Source of the DNA: Gammaproteobacteria bacterium
GTDB lineage: Bacteria > Pseudomonadota > Gammaproteobacteria > Pseudomonadales > Azotimanducaceae
Direction: 5' to 3'
Assembly: GCA_026709225.1 (NCBI GenBank)
Contig: JAPOTJ010000021.1
Location: 1 to 64,000, forward strand
Length of the DNA: 64,000 nucleotides
Position 1 is the first letter of the stretch; each line of letters begins with the position of its first letter. This document shows, piece by piece, positions 38,058 through 47,476 of the stretch. Both the position numbers and the translations under genes were made by a program. The notes under the pieces are model-generated. The model was given only the letters and a program-made list of their open reading frames with translations. It searched no databases and was not told the origin of the DNA.

Positions 38058-38927
38058 TCATTTTGCGTTCAGATTCATTTCGAGAACACTCTCGTCAACG
38101 ATTCTCCGAATGAGACCCTTGACTATCTTGTACAACTGTTTATCTTTGCGGAAGTCGGCCTCCGCAACGAACTTCGCCCTGTTTTGAGTTACAAGTTTCT
38201 CTGCCGTTTCCTTCTTTTCCTGCTCGGCTTTGGTTCTCCGCGCCCCTTTCTTGGGTGGGTAGACCGCTATTGAATAACCACCTTGATAATTGAGAGTTTT
38301 CATAGCGGGGACATCGGTTTCACCATCACCGATATAGATCATCCTCGAAAAAGGATTTGGTCTCTCCGCGTCAGGCATAAACCTATTGACAGCCTCGCTA
38401 TTCCAGCTATTCAATACTTTCTTGTTGATTCGGTACAGGTACTGAGTCTTCGTTGTGAAATTGACTGAACGAGCGGCAAATTTCGGAACTTTGTTCGCAT
38501 CATAGCTGAAACCGGAGGCGAAGATGCGGTCGAAGTTATCCGCTATCGTTGAACCTTCTATCATTTCCAGTAAGCCGGATGAAATAACGAAGTGCTTGAT
38601 TGTCGATCCAGTTTCCGTGCCGTAATCATTTATAGACTTAAACCAACCCTCAACTCCGGGGAAATACTCAAGCCCTTGACCATGTGCCATTAAGTGCTGG
38701 CGAGTGAACGCAATGTTTTTGTTACGAGCTTTTTCGATCATTAGCTGCATGTACGCCAGCACTTCGTCCATGTCTTGGGACTCGGCCTCTTTCTTCACGT
38801 CGTTCCAGAACTCATCTAAAGACATTCCAATGTCAGGAATAAAACTGTTCTCCTGCATGTTGCCCCAGATCAACGTTCCGTCAAAGTCATAGCAAACGCA
38901 AATTTCGATCTTCTTGGGTCTAGCCAC
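38058..38927 (-). CDS. HAD-superfamily hydrolase
   Basis: 289 residues with the HAD motifs: CYDFDGTL (nucleophile Asp and DxDGT), VISSG (motif II) and IYIGDGETDVPAM (motif IV). A helical cap lies between motifs I and II, and a lysine/glutamate-rich C-terminal tail follows. It probably removes a phosphate from a small molecule or a nucleic acid end. GTG 38927 is the start. Its composition is more AT-rich than the catabolic genes to the right, so it may belong to the transferred island. A 5-bp-stem hairpin (38041-38053) lies between its stop and that of hsdR. Confidence 0.8.
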   Translation of the reverse strand: MARPKKIEICVCYDFDGTLIWGNMQENSFIPDIGMSLDEFWNDVKKEAESQDMDEVLAYMQLMIEKARNKNIAFTRQHLMAHGQGLEYFPGVEGWFKSINDYGTETGSTIKHFVISSGLLEMIEGSTIADNFDRIFASGFSYDANKVPKFAARSVNFTTKTQYLYRINKKVLNSWNSEAVNRFMPDAERPNPFSRMIYIGDGETDVPAMKTLNYQGGYSIAVYPPKKGARRTKAEQEKKETAEKLVTQNRAKFVAEADFRKDKQLYKIVKGLIRRIVDESVLEMNLNAK

Positions 38928-38966
38928 GATAACCTCAAGCTGTATCCAACGTACAGGCCACAGATC

Positions 38967-41174
38967 TTACCAGCGCACCACCAAATCCACCCCATAGGTC
39001 CTCGGCAGCCCATAGTACGCAGGTGTCAAGCTCGCGAACGCAGGTCCGAAGTCGATCATGTTGGCGCGGTATTCCTCATCGCCGAGGTTCTGCACCCACA
39101 GGCTTGCGCTGAAACTTGTGTTCTCGCCAAAGCGCACATCGCTCAAGAGCAGGCGTAGATCAGTGAGGCCGTAGTCGCCGACTTCGGTGGCGGGTGCCAA
39201 GGCGGACGCTGCGCATGCCGGATTGGTGTCAGCAACAATCGGATAGGGGTAGAGGTAGTAGTCGGAGATGTGGCTATGATCGATGATGACATCGAGCTGC
39301 CCCCACGAACCCCTGAAGAGCGCGGCTTCCAAGCTCAGGCTCAGGCTGCTTTCGGGCGCGTGCGGAAAGGCGCGGTTGTTCGCGACATCCGCGGCGCCAC
39401 CGCAATCGAGGAACTTGTCGTATTCGCTGTCAAGGTAGCCGTAGCTCGCGCGCACGCGAATATCCTCGGTGACGTTCAGCATGCCTTCGACCTCAATGCC
39501 TTGAATCACCGCTTCGCCGGCGTTGCGCACGGACGAGCCAGCCGCGCCTTCGGCGGTGAACACGGAGAGCTGCATGTCCGAGTGCTCGTTGCGGAACACG
39601 GCGGCGGAGGCGCGCAGGCGATTGTCGAACCACAGGCCCTTGACGCCGGCCTCAATCGAGCGCACTGACTCCGAGCTATAGGGCCTGAGCGTTTCCGCCA
39701 ACGTCTGCGCCTCGCCATTGAAGCCACCGCTCTTGAAGCCTTCGGCGTAGCGCAGGTACGCGCTTACCGAATCGCTGAGGTCGTAACTCAGGCTCAACGT
39801 CGGTGTCAGGTCATCGAAACTGGTGTCGGCTTGGGTGCCTGCGGAAATGGTTCTCGGCTGACCTGCGTTGCCGAGTTCGCGCTCGATTTCCTTCTGCTCA
39901 TCCGTGTAGCGAAGGCCGGCGGTGAGGGTGAGGGCCTCGCTGAGGTCGTAGTCGATTTGCGCGAACAGCGCCACCGCTTGCGTTTCAAAGCCATAGCGGG
40001 ATACGAAGATCGAACCAAATGGACCGAACACACCGAAAAAGCGCTGCGGATTGTCGGTGAAGCCATCGTCATTGAAGAGATACGCACCCGCCACGAAATT
40101 GAGATTGCCGCTGCCGCCGAGAATTTGAAGCTCCTGTGAGAAAGACTCGTAATCTGAGTATCTTTGCGTGTGCGCGACATCGAGCGGGGTGCCGTCGAGA
40201 TCGAGGCCGTCGGACCAGGTAAGGTCGCGAAACGCGGTGATCGACTTGAAGCTCAATGTTTCGGAGAGATCAAGATCAAACGTCAGCGAGTGTCCGCTGA
40301 CTTCGGATTTCTCGAAAGAAGGGCCATCAACCGAAGCGCTGTCCTCTCGCTCGGTGGAGACGAACCCCAAGATCGGCAGCATGAAGTCTGCGTCGAGGCG
40401 GTGGAGTTGCGAATGGGTCGCAGCTTGATCGGCTTCGCTGAAATCAAATCGGTAGGCGAGCGTCAATCGATCGCTCAAGTCCACATCCACTGCCGCGCGA
40501 AATGCGGTCCGGTCTATGTCGCCGAGCGCGTCCACCGAAGATGTTGCGATGGACCCGGCGTTGACATCCACCCAGCCATCTCGCGTTTCGCTGCGGGCTG
40601 CAAGATTGACGCGCACGTTGCCGATTGCGGGCAGGCTTAAAGATGCCGCGAGCGTCTTAGCGCCGTAGTTGCCCACGCCCGCCTTCGCATAGCCGCCAAG
40701 CTCACCGCTCGGCGCTTTGCTGACGATGTTGATGCCGCCGGCGAGGGTGTTGCGACCGTAGAGCGTCCCTTGCGGACCGCGCAACACTTCAATTCGCTCG
40801 ACTTCGACGACATCGAACACCGAGCCTTGCGTCTTGCCGATGTAGACGCCGTCGAGATAGAGACCAACAGTCGTCTCCCATGTGAGCGCCGGGTTGATGG
40901 TCACACCGCCGCGAATGGCGATTTGCGCCGCGGTGGAGTTGCCGGGCGCCTAGGTGACCTGCAAGTTCGGCACGAGGCGATCGATCTCGCCGATATTGGT
41001 GATGTCGCGGTTCTCGACATCGGCTTCGCTGATCGCGGTGATGCTGAACGGCACTTCCAAGATGTTCTGTTCGCGCTTTTGCGCGGTGACGACGATTTCT
41101 TCGATCGGCTCTTGCGCGATCCCGGTTTGAAGTGCCGCCACCAAAGCGAGCGGCGCGAGCCAGGTTTTATTCAT
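38967..41174 (-). pseudogene. TonB-dependent receptor interrupted by an in-frame TAG
   Basis: ATG 41174 (GGAGGA 7 bases upstream) opens a receptor with signal peptide and TonB box IEEIVVTAQKR. After PNLQVT there is TAG at 40950-40952, then APGNSTAAQIAIRGG continues in the same frame to the C-terminal strand (VDLVVRW) at 38967. A CAG to TAG change would explain it. Apart from that codon, about 735 residues of plug and barrel are intact. It is last in an operon with an old-yellow-enzyme homologue and an SDR. It is a different subfamily from the receptors at the left end. Confidence 0.82.
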
Positions 41175-41195
41175 TTTCAATTCCTCCGGAAAAAA

Positions 41196-42419
41196 TTAGG
41201 CGGCGATTCGCACACGCGCGGGCAGCGCGTCGTTCAAGACGCACTTGACACCATCGCGATCCATTTCCGCAACGCATAAATTACAGACCGTGCAGCCTGA
41301 CTCTGTCTTCTCGCCGTCGCGGTAGTGATTCACAAGGGCCGGGTCGTGAATCAGCGCGCGGCCAAGCTGCACGGCATCGTAGGTGTGTTCCAAGGCGCGA
41401 TGCACAGATGCCAAGCTCTGCACGCCGCCGACGCAAATGAGCGGCAGTCCCACCGCCTTGCGAACTTGCCTTGCGTGCTTCATGAAGTAGAGTTCTTCAA
41501 ACGGCATGGAACGCAGGCTCGGTCTCGCCATGCGGTAGATGACGCGATCAATCCAGCGGCGCTGCACCTTGATGAGCGCCTCGACAAACGTTGGTCCGCG
41601 AAAGAGATACATGGCGTTCCTGCCTGAAAAGCCGCCGCTCAAGACAAGCGCATCAGCATCTGCCGCTTCAAGCTGACATGCGAAAGGCACGCTGTCCTCA
41701 AGTTCAACGCCGCCGCGAAAGCCGTCGCGCAGATTCAGCTTGACGATGATCGGCACCGAATCGCCGACCGCTTGGCGCACGGCGCGCAAGACCTCGATCG
41801 GGAAGCGCGCGCGATTCTCTTGGCTGCCGCCGTAGTCATCGTCGCGCTTGTTGAGTCGCGGGCAGAGGAATTGACTCAGCAGATAGCCGTGTCCCATATG
41901 CAGTTCAAGCACATCGAAGCCAGCGCTCACGGCGCGCTGCGAAGCCTGTCCGTATTGCTCGGCGAGCGTTTTCAGTTCGTCCACGCGAAACGCGCGGATC
42001 AAGGGCGAGCCGATAAAGGCCCCCATGCCGTTGAATCCGGCGCTCGGGCCGCGCGCCCTGCGGCCCGTCCAGCCGCTCCACTTCGAGAGTCCGCCGCAGT
42101 GCGCAAGCTGAATGGCGGCCTTCGCATCGTGCCGATGAATCGCATCGGTGACACATTTCAGATCATCGAGGATGTCGTCTTGCAGGCACATCTGGTCGTC
42201 AAAGGTGCGCCCGCCTGGTTCAACCGAACCATAGGACACGGTGCACAGTCCGACGCCGCCTTTGGCGAAGGCTTCATGAAAGGCGGCGAGCCCTTCGCGG
42301 TCTGGGCGTCCGCCGGGGCAATGGCCTTCAAAGGTGGCGGCCTTGATAAAGCGGTTCTTGAGTTCGAGGCCGCGCAAAGTCCAAGGGGCGAAAGGGTCGA
42401 TGGATCGATGCTCGCTCAT
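41196..42419 (-). CDS. Old-yellow-enzyme family oxidoreductase with Fe-S tail
   Basis: A 407-residue TIM barrel with FMN-binding features (KNRFIKAAT, AIQLAHCGG, ELHMGHGYLLSQFL, the last with the substrate His), and a C-terminal cysteine cluster (CTVCNLCV...KCVL) as in 2,4-dienoyl-CoA reductase-type members. It reduces conjugated C=C bonds of enones or enoyl compounds. It starts 1 base after the SDR stop, so it is operonic with that SDR and the interrupted receptor. Confidence 0.85.
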   Translation of the reverse strand: MSEHRSIDPFAPWTLRGLELKNRFIKAATFEGHCPGGRPDREGLAAFHEAFAKGGVGLCTVSYGSVEPGGRTFDDQMCLQDDILDDLKCVTDAIHRHDAKAAIQLAHCGGLSKWSGWTGRRARGPSAGFNGMGAFIGSPLIRAFRVDELKTLAEQYGQASQRAVSAGFDVLELHMGHGYLLSQFLCPRLNKRDDDYGGSQENRARFPIEVLRAVRQAVGDSVPIIVKLNLRDGFRGGVELEDSVPFACQLEAADADALVLSGGFSGRNAMYLFRGPTFVEALIKVQRRWIDRVIYRMARPSLRSMPFEELYFMKHARQVRKAVGLPLICVGGVQSLASVHRALEHTYDAVQLGRALIHDPALVNHYRDGEKTESGCTVCNLCVAEMDRDGVKCVLNDALPARVRIAA

Positions 42420-42420
42420 G

Positions 42421-43302
42421 TCAGATCACTCGTGCAGGATGTGGAACGCGGGGCGCACCGAGCTGCTCGCGATAGGACGGCGGCTGCCTGCCGTCTTCGT
42501 CCTGAATGCCGTACTCAAGCGCGAGCTCCGCAGTAATCAGCGTTTGGCCAGACTTCTCGTTGCGCTTCGGGTCGCGATGTAGCGCATGGATCACGCGGCC
42601 ATTGAATTGCGGCGTTTCGGCGAGCGCCATGAAGTCGTCATACTGCTCGCCCCGGTGCCGGAGGACAATCTCGGTGCGTTCGGTGCGTTGCGGTCCGAGC
42701 CACAGCGAGGCGACGGCAACACCGGTATTCTCCAAGTCAACCGCCATGTCCGCCGCAAACTTGTCGTAGCCTGCCTTTTGCGCACCGTAGGCAGGGCCGT
42801 GCATGTAGCAGACACCGCCGAAGGACGATGTGAAGACGATGAGCCCTGAACCTTGCCGGATCATGATGGGCGCCGCATAGTAGCTTGCGACGTAAGCCGA
42901 GCGCAGCCCGACATCAAGGATGTCCGCGAGTTCGAGCGGCTTTTCCCAGAATCCGCCTGCATCGATGAGGGCATCGTGGATGGAGGCCGCGTTGTTGACC
43001 AGTATGTCGAGCTGACCAGATTCCGATTCGATTCGCTCGAAGACCGCCTTGGTTGACTGATCGTCGGCATGATCGCATTGAATGCCGACCCCTTCGCCAC
43101 CCGCCGCATTGATCGCCGCGACCGTTTCATCAAGCGTGCCTCGCAACACTTCGCCTTTGAGGGTGGCGGTTGCCTCACTTTGCGAACGGCCGGTCACATA
43201 GACGCGCTTGCACACGCCCGCGAGACCAGCAGCAATGCCCTTGCCTGCGCCGCGCGTGGCCCCGGTCACCAATGCAACAGTCGATGGATTGGCCGATGAC
43301 AT
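42421..43302 (-). CDS. Short-chain dehydrogenase/reductase
   Basis: 293 residues: TGATRGAGKG near the start, NNAAS in place of NNAG, catalytic Ser in VFTSSFGG and YGAQK. The sequence is of the DHRS1-like type with a long C-terminal extension (YREQLGAPRVPHPARVI). First gene of the operon with the OYE homologue and the receptor. ATG 43302 has GGGACGG upstream. Confidence 0.82.
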   Translation of the reverse strand: MSSANPSTVALVTGATRGAGKGIAAGLAGVCKRVYVTGRSQSEATATLKGEVLRGTLDETVAAINAAGGEGVGIQCDHADDQSTKAVFERIESESGQLDILVNNAASIHDALIDAGGFWEKPLELADILDVGLRSAYVASYYAAPIMIRQGSGLIVFTSSFGGVCYMHGPAYGAQKAGYDKFAADMAVDLENTGVAVASLWLGPQRTERTEIVLRHRGEQYDDFMALAETPQFNGRVIHALHRDPKRNEKSGQTLITAELALEYGIQDEDGRQPPSYREQLGAPRVPHPARVI

Positions 43303-43603
43303 GCCCGTCCCACACCAAAGTAGCGCCTAAACTAATGAAAAATTGCGAATAATGCAAATTCGCAGGGGCATTTTTGTCGAAAAGCGCAGAAACCATATTG
43401 CTGAGTGCGAATTGTGACACTGACGAGAATCGCCGAAATGGTCGATGTCGCACAAGAATAGACTGACATATCGCACATAGTCATAAAGCTAAATTGCGTA
43501 TGCTCGCATGGTGTGAATGTCCGCGCTGCGCTCTCGCGCCACAGACAGTATCCACATGTTCAATTGAACGTTTCTCACCAACACAATAGAGGTATACTCA
43601 GCC
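43303..43603. other. Divergent promoter region, no gene seen
   Basis: 301 bases between the SDR (minus) and the coiled-coil gene (plus). It is rich in GCGAAT/AATTGCG words. AAATTGCGTA at 43491-43500 recurs at 60541-60550 in another divergent promoter region. Near the left end AATTGCGAAT-AATGC-AAATTCGCA (43341-43363) is close to an inverted repeat. No open frame here looks like a gene. Confidence 0.4.
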
Positions 43604-44068
43604 ATGCGTCTGGACGTTCAAGAACAGCACGACATGACCAACGAATTTCTCGAAGGGGGATTCAACGAAACGCAGTCAGGCACCCTGACGAGCGTTCTCG
43701 GCAAGCTTTTGGAACGTCAAGAGGCCATCTTCACCAAGTTTCGAGAGGATTTTCGTTCCGATCTCGAGAAGATGCGTCAAGAGGACAAGCAAGAGCGCGA
43801 GCGGACCCGCAAGGAGGATAGGGAGGATTGGGAACGGTTCCGCATGGAGGCAAGGCAGGACTTGGAGCGAGTCCGAAACGAGGACAAGCTGGAGCGCATG
43901 AGGATGCGCGAAGAAGACGGTGCAAGATTCGAACGCATTGAAGCCTCCGTGACAAGCTTGCGCACATCCGTTGAAAGTATGCAGCGCTGGGTCGTCAGCA
44001 CGCTCACCGCGCTTGTGGCCGCAGGCATCCTTGGAGGCTTCGGCGCCCTCTACGCGCTCGTCAGTTAA
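43604..44068 (+). CDS. Coiled-coil protein with C-terminal membrane anchor
   Basis: 154 residues. Residues about 35-110 are almost entirely charged (E, K, R, D) with a heptad-like pattern, a strong coiled coil. A single hydrophobic segment near the end (VVSTLTALVAAGILGGFGAL, about 130-149) should anchor it in the inner membrane. No family is recognised. ATG 43634 is an alternative start. It overlaps the convergent SDR gene by 4 bases. Confidence 0.6.
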   Translation: MRLDVQEQHDMTNEFLEGGFNETQSGTLTSVLGKLLERQEAIFTKFREDFRSDLEKMRQEDKQERERTRKEDREDWERFRMEARQDLERVRNEDKLERMRMREEDGARFERIEASVTSLRTSVESMQRWVVSTLTALVAAGILGGFGALYALVS

Positions 44069-44871
44069 GGATTTTCCGGCGAACCAGGCAGGCCGGGGAA
44101 ATAGAACCCTGCTGTCAGGCCGCCGTCGATCTGCAATTCAGCGCCATTGCAGTAGGATGCGGCATCGGATGCGAGAAACACAAAGCCCCGCGCGATCTCA
44201 GATGGACGCGAAAAGCGTTGAGCTGGCATCCATCCCATCTGCTCGTTCATCGTCTCAAAATCGACGCCAAGGGGATTGGTCATGCCGGTATCGACGCTGG
44301 CCGGGTGAATCGAATTGACACGAATGCCGTGCAGGCCGAGTTCCATGGCACCGCACCGCGTGAGGCCGCGAACCGCAGATTTGCTCGCACTGTAGGCGGC
44401 GATGAAGTTGCTGCCGAGAAAGCCCGACGAAGACGACGCATTGACAATCACACCGCGCCGATTGGCCTTCATATGGGGTGTGACGGCACGCATGCCAAGA
44501 AACACGCCTTGCACGTTCACGTCCATCATGCGCCGAAAATCGGCGAGCTCAGTGCTTTCGATGCGGCCAAACGCGATAACGCCAGCGTTGTTGACCAATA
44601 TATCGATCTGTCCATGCGTCTTGAGCGTGGCATCGACGGTTGACTCCCAGTCCGCTTCATCGGTCACATCAAGTACCGAGGTGCTGATCTGCTCACCTTG
44701 CTCAATCTCGGCGAGCTGATCGGCAAGCACATCGGCGCATACCACATGCGCGATATCGGCTTCAACAAACGCCTCGATGATCGCGCGCCCGATGCCACGC
44801 GCAGCGCCGGTGACAATGGCCACCTTTCCAGAGAGTGAATAGGGTGATGTATGCGCTTGCGCTGCTTCCAA
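44065..44871 (-). CDS. Short-chain dehydrogenase/reductase
   Basis: A 268-residue classical SDR with TGAARGIG, NNAGV, catalytic Ser in NASSSSGF and YSASK, and a typical IDGGLTAGFY end. It is closest in pattern to 3-alpha or 3(20)-beta hydroxysteroid dehydrogenases and glucose dehydrogenases; the substrate is not decided by sequence. It is divergent from the paired acyl-CoA dehydrogenase genes. Confidence 0.85.
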   Translation of the reverse strand: MEAAQAHTSPYSLSGKVAIVTGAARGIGRAIIEAFVEADIAHVVCADVLADQLAEIEQGEQISTSVLDVTDEADWESTVDATLKTHGQIDILVNNAGVIAFGRIESTELADFRRMMDVNVQGVFLGMRAVTPHMKANRRGVIVNASSSSGFLGSNFIAAYSASKSAVRGLTRCGAMELGLHGIRVNSIHPASVDTGMTNPLGVDFETMNEQMGWMPAQRFSRPSEIARGFVFLASDAASYCNGAELQIDGGLTAGFYFPGLPGSPENP

Positions 44872-44924
44872 GTTTGCCTCTCAAGGTGAGGGTTTAGACA
44901 ATTTCGGCTGCGAAAGATACCATG

Positions 44925-44958
44925 ATTCGCGAAATGTCTTATCGAGTTTCGCGCAAAT
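44925..44958. promoter_or_regulatory. Candidate operator between SDR and acyl-CoA dehydrogenase
   Basis: ATTCGCGAAAT (44925-44935, core palindrome TTCGCGAA) and a looser copy GTTTCGCGCAAAT (44946-44958) lie in the 124-base gap between divergent genes. The exact 11-mer also occurs at 60522-60532, again between an SDR and an acyl-CoA dehydrogenase-fold gene. This suggests one regulator for both. Confidence 0.4.
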
Positions 44959-44995
44959 CGGAATCGCGCGACATGCTTGGCCGGGGAGAGTTCTC

Positions 44996-46057
44996 GTGCG
45001 ATTCAACTTGACAGAGGAGCAAGGCTTGATTCAGCAGGCAGCTGAGGCCTTTGCTCGCGACCACGGCTCGAGCGGGCAGGTGCGCGCTGCCATGGCGAGC
45101 CCTCTGGGTTTCGATGAAAAGACGTGGGCTTCGCTCGGCGAGATCGGCTTCCCTGTGACCTTGCTGCCGACCAATGTTGGCGGACAAGGTCTCGGCGCGG
45201 TGGAAATGGCTTTGGTCTTTGAAGCCTTGGGCGCGAAGCTTTTGCCAAGCCCGCTGCTCGCGACAGGTGTGCTGAGCGCCTCCGTGCTCGCGAGCTTGCA
45301 ACATTCAATGGCACGCGAAGTGGCGGCATTGATCGCGTCGAGCAATCGTCGTGGCGCCGTCGCAAGAATTGAGAACAGAAGCGCGCGCTTTGTACTTGAT
45401 GCGCATATTGCGGACTACCTGCTCATCGAACAGGATGGCAGGTGCCGTTTGATCGAAGCGCAAGCGCCAGGCGAGTTCGCAGGCGTTCGGGTGACGCGCC
45501 TCAAGATGATGGATCAAAGCCGCGTACTCTCGCATCTCGGACTTGATCACGAGTGTGCGGCGAAAAGCGAAGTGCTTGCCGAGGGCGATTCGGTGACGCG
45601 GGCATTCGATCATGCCTTTGACATGGGGCGTCTTGCGATCGCCGCCGAAGCCGTCGGGGCCGCGCAAGAATGCTTGACGCGCACCGTCGAGTACGTGCAG
45701 CAGCGTGTGCAGTTCGGACGCGCCATCGGCAGTTTCCAAGCTGTCAAGCATCAGCTTGCCGACATGATGGTAGGCGTCGAGGCGGCGCGCTCCGCGGTCT
45801 ATTACGCGGCGGCATCGGCGAACGATCATCCGCTGCGCTTGCCGGCGATGGCGGCGCTCGCCAAACTTGAAGCAAGCGAAGCGCTCACCCACGCTGCTGG
45901 TCGCATGATTCAACTGCACGGCGGCATCGGCTTTACCTGGGAGCACGATGCGCATCTGTATTTCAAGCGCGCGCGCGGCATGGCGACGCTGTTCGGTACC
46001 AATGCCGCGCTTGACGAGCGCATCGCACGCCATATCGGACTTGATGACGCCGCATGA
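44996..46057 (+). CDS. Acyl-CoA dehydrogenase subunit (FadE28-like)
   Basis: 353 residues in the acyl-CoA dehydrogenase fold: N-terminal helices, a central beta domain, and a C-terminal domain with LIQ...QLHGGIGFTWEHDAHLYFKR. It is shorter than typical enzymes. It overlaps the next ACAD gene by ATGA, as in the alpha2-beta2 heteromeric dehydrogenases that act on steroid side chains or rings, where each subunit contributes half a site. GTG 44996 follows GGGGAGA. Confidence 0.83.
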   Translation: MRFNLTEEQGLIQQAAEAFARDHGSSGQVRAAMASPLGFDEKTWASLGEIGFPVTLLPTNVGGQGLGAVEMALVFEALGAKLLPSPLLATGVLSASVLASLQHSMAREVAALIASSNRRGAVARIENRSARFVLDAHIADYLLIEQDGRCRLIEAQAPGEFAGVRVTRLKMMDQSRVLSHLGLDHECAAKSEVLAEGDSVTRAFDHAFDMGRLAIAAEAVGAAQECLTRTVEYVQQRVQFGRAIGSFQAVKHQLADMMVGVEAARSAVYYAAASANDHPLRLPAMAALAKLEASEALTHAAGRMIQLHGGIGFTWEHDAHLYFKRARGMATLFGTNAALDERIARHIGLDDAA

Positions 46058-47229
46058 AACTGACCTTCACAGCAGCGCAGGAAGCGTTTCGGCGCGAAGC
46101 GGCGAACTGGCTTGAAGCGCAGCTTTCCGGCCTTTTTGCCGATATCCGCGGCATCACTTCGCAAACGCAGGCCGCCGAGCGACGCCGAGAATGGGAAAAA
46201 GTTCTCGGCGCAGCGGGTTGGAGTGCCATCGGCTGGCCGTGCGAGTACGGTGGGCGCGATGCAAGCCTCGCAGAGCAGGTGATCTTTGCCGAAGAATATG
46301 CGCGCGCACGCGCGCCCGGGCGGCTCGGTCATATGGGTGTTGAACTCGCCGGCCCGACAATCCTGCGATTCGGCAGCCAAGCGCAGAAGGACCGGTTCCT
46401 GCCAAAGATCTCGTCCGGCGAAGAGATGTGGTGTCAAGGCTACTCGGAGCCGGGCGCGGGTTCGGACCTCTCCAATGTGCGCACACGCGCTTCCCTTGAA
46501 GCAGGCCAGTGGATCATCGAAGGGCAGAAGATCTGGACATCGCTTGCGCAGTTTGCCGACTGGTGCTTTCTCATCTGCCGCACGCAGGAAGGTTCAAAAG
46601 GGCGCGATGGCCTGTCCTATCTGCTGGTGCCAATGCGCCAGCCCGGCATCGACATCAAGCCGATCAAGCAGATGACGGGCGAGTCCGATTTCAATGAAGT
46701 GTTCTTCGACGGCGCGCGCACGTGCGCCGAGAATCTCGTCGGCCAGCCGGGGCAAGGCTGGCAAGTCGCCATGGGCACACTCGCCTTTGAACGCGGCGTC
46801 TCAACGCTCGCGCAGCAGATGCACTTTCGCAATGAGCTTGACGAGATCATCGCCGCGGCGAAATCGAACGGTTCGGCCAAAGATCCGTTGATACGCGCGC
46901 GCATCGCCAAGGCGTGGCGCGGCCTTGAGACCATGCGTGCGAGTGCCCTTCGTATGCTTTCCGGCGCCGAGACTGGCGCGCTCGCCGGACCGCAATTCAC
47001 CTACAAGATCTATTGGGCGAGCTGGCACCGGGCGCTTGGGGAACTGGCGATGGATGTGCTTGGACAAGAAGGCGAAATCGAATCAAGCGATGGCTTTTTC
47101 CGAGACCTGCCGGGCATGTATCTGTTCTCCCGCAGCGACACGATTTATGCGGGCACCAACCAAATTCAGCGCAACCTCATTGCCGAGCGTGCGCTCGGCC
47201 TGCCGAAAGAGCCAAGAGGACAGGCGTGA
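46054..47229 (+). CDS. Acyl-CoA dehydrogenase subunit (FadE29/FadE26-like)
   Basis: 391 residues. The FAD/substrate motif is WCQGYSEPGAGSDL, followed by GQKIWTS, and the C-terminal IYAGTNQIQRNLIAERALG is typical. It pairs by gene overlap with the preceding subunit, suggesting an obligate heterotetramer that inserts a double bond into a steroid-derived acyl-CoA. Which subunit carries the catalytic glutamate cannot be settled without an alignment. Confidence 0.85.
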   Translation: MKLTFTAAQEAFRREAANWLEAQLSGLFADIRGITSQTQAAERRREWEKVLGAAGWSAIGWPCEYGGRDASLAEQVIFAEEYARARAPGRLGHMGVELAGPTILRFGSQAQKDRFLPKISSGEEMWCQGYSEPGAGSDLSNVRTRASLEAGQWIIEGQKIWTSLAQFADWCFLICRTQEGSKGRDGLSYLLVPMRQPGIDIKPIKQMTGESDFNEVFFDGARTCAENLVGQPGQGWQVAMGTLAFERGVSTLAQQMHFRNELDEIIAAAKSNGSAKDPLIRARIAKAWRGLETMRASALRMLSGAETGALAGPQFTYKIYWASWHRALGELAMDVLGQEGEIESSDGFFRDLPGMYLFSRSDTIYAGTNQIQRNLIAERALGLPKEPRGQA

Positions 47230-47239
47230 CGTTGCGTGA

Positions 47240-47471
47240 AATAAGTGGCTTACTCACCGCGTCCACGAGTAGATTGGATGCCTGTTCGTGTCCTTTTTCG
47301 CTGCGCGCCACGAGCGAATAGAATCCACTCGCGTCGATGAGAATCCCATTGTCCGTAAACGATTTCATCAATCTCCGAGTTGGTGAGGGATTCACCTTCG
47401 GAGGCCGCGATGTCGGTGAAGCGATACATCGGGTCGTCTTCCCGCGGAATGCTAGCCTTGCAAGTAGACAT
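47240..47471 (-). pseudogene. VapBC-type toxin-antitoxin remnant
   Basis: On the minus strand, one frame (47471 to about 47350) ends like a VapB-type antitoxin (MYRFTDIAASEGESLTNSEI...). An overlapping frame from ATG 47368 starts like a PIN-domain toxin (ILIDASGFYSLVARSEKGHE) but loses similarity after about 35 codons at the acyl-CoA dehydrogenase end. Both are truncated, so it is a fossil wedged between two catabolic genes. Confidence 0.6.
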
Positions 47472-47476
47472 CCGAG

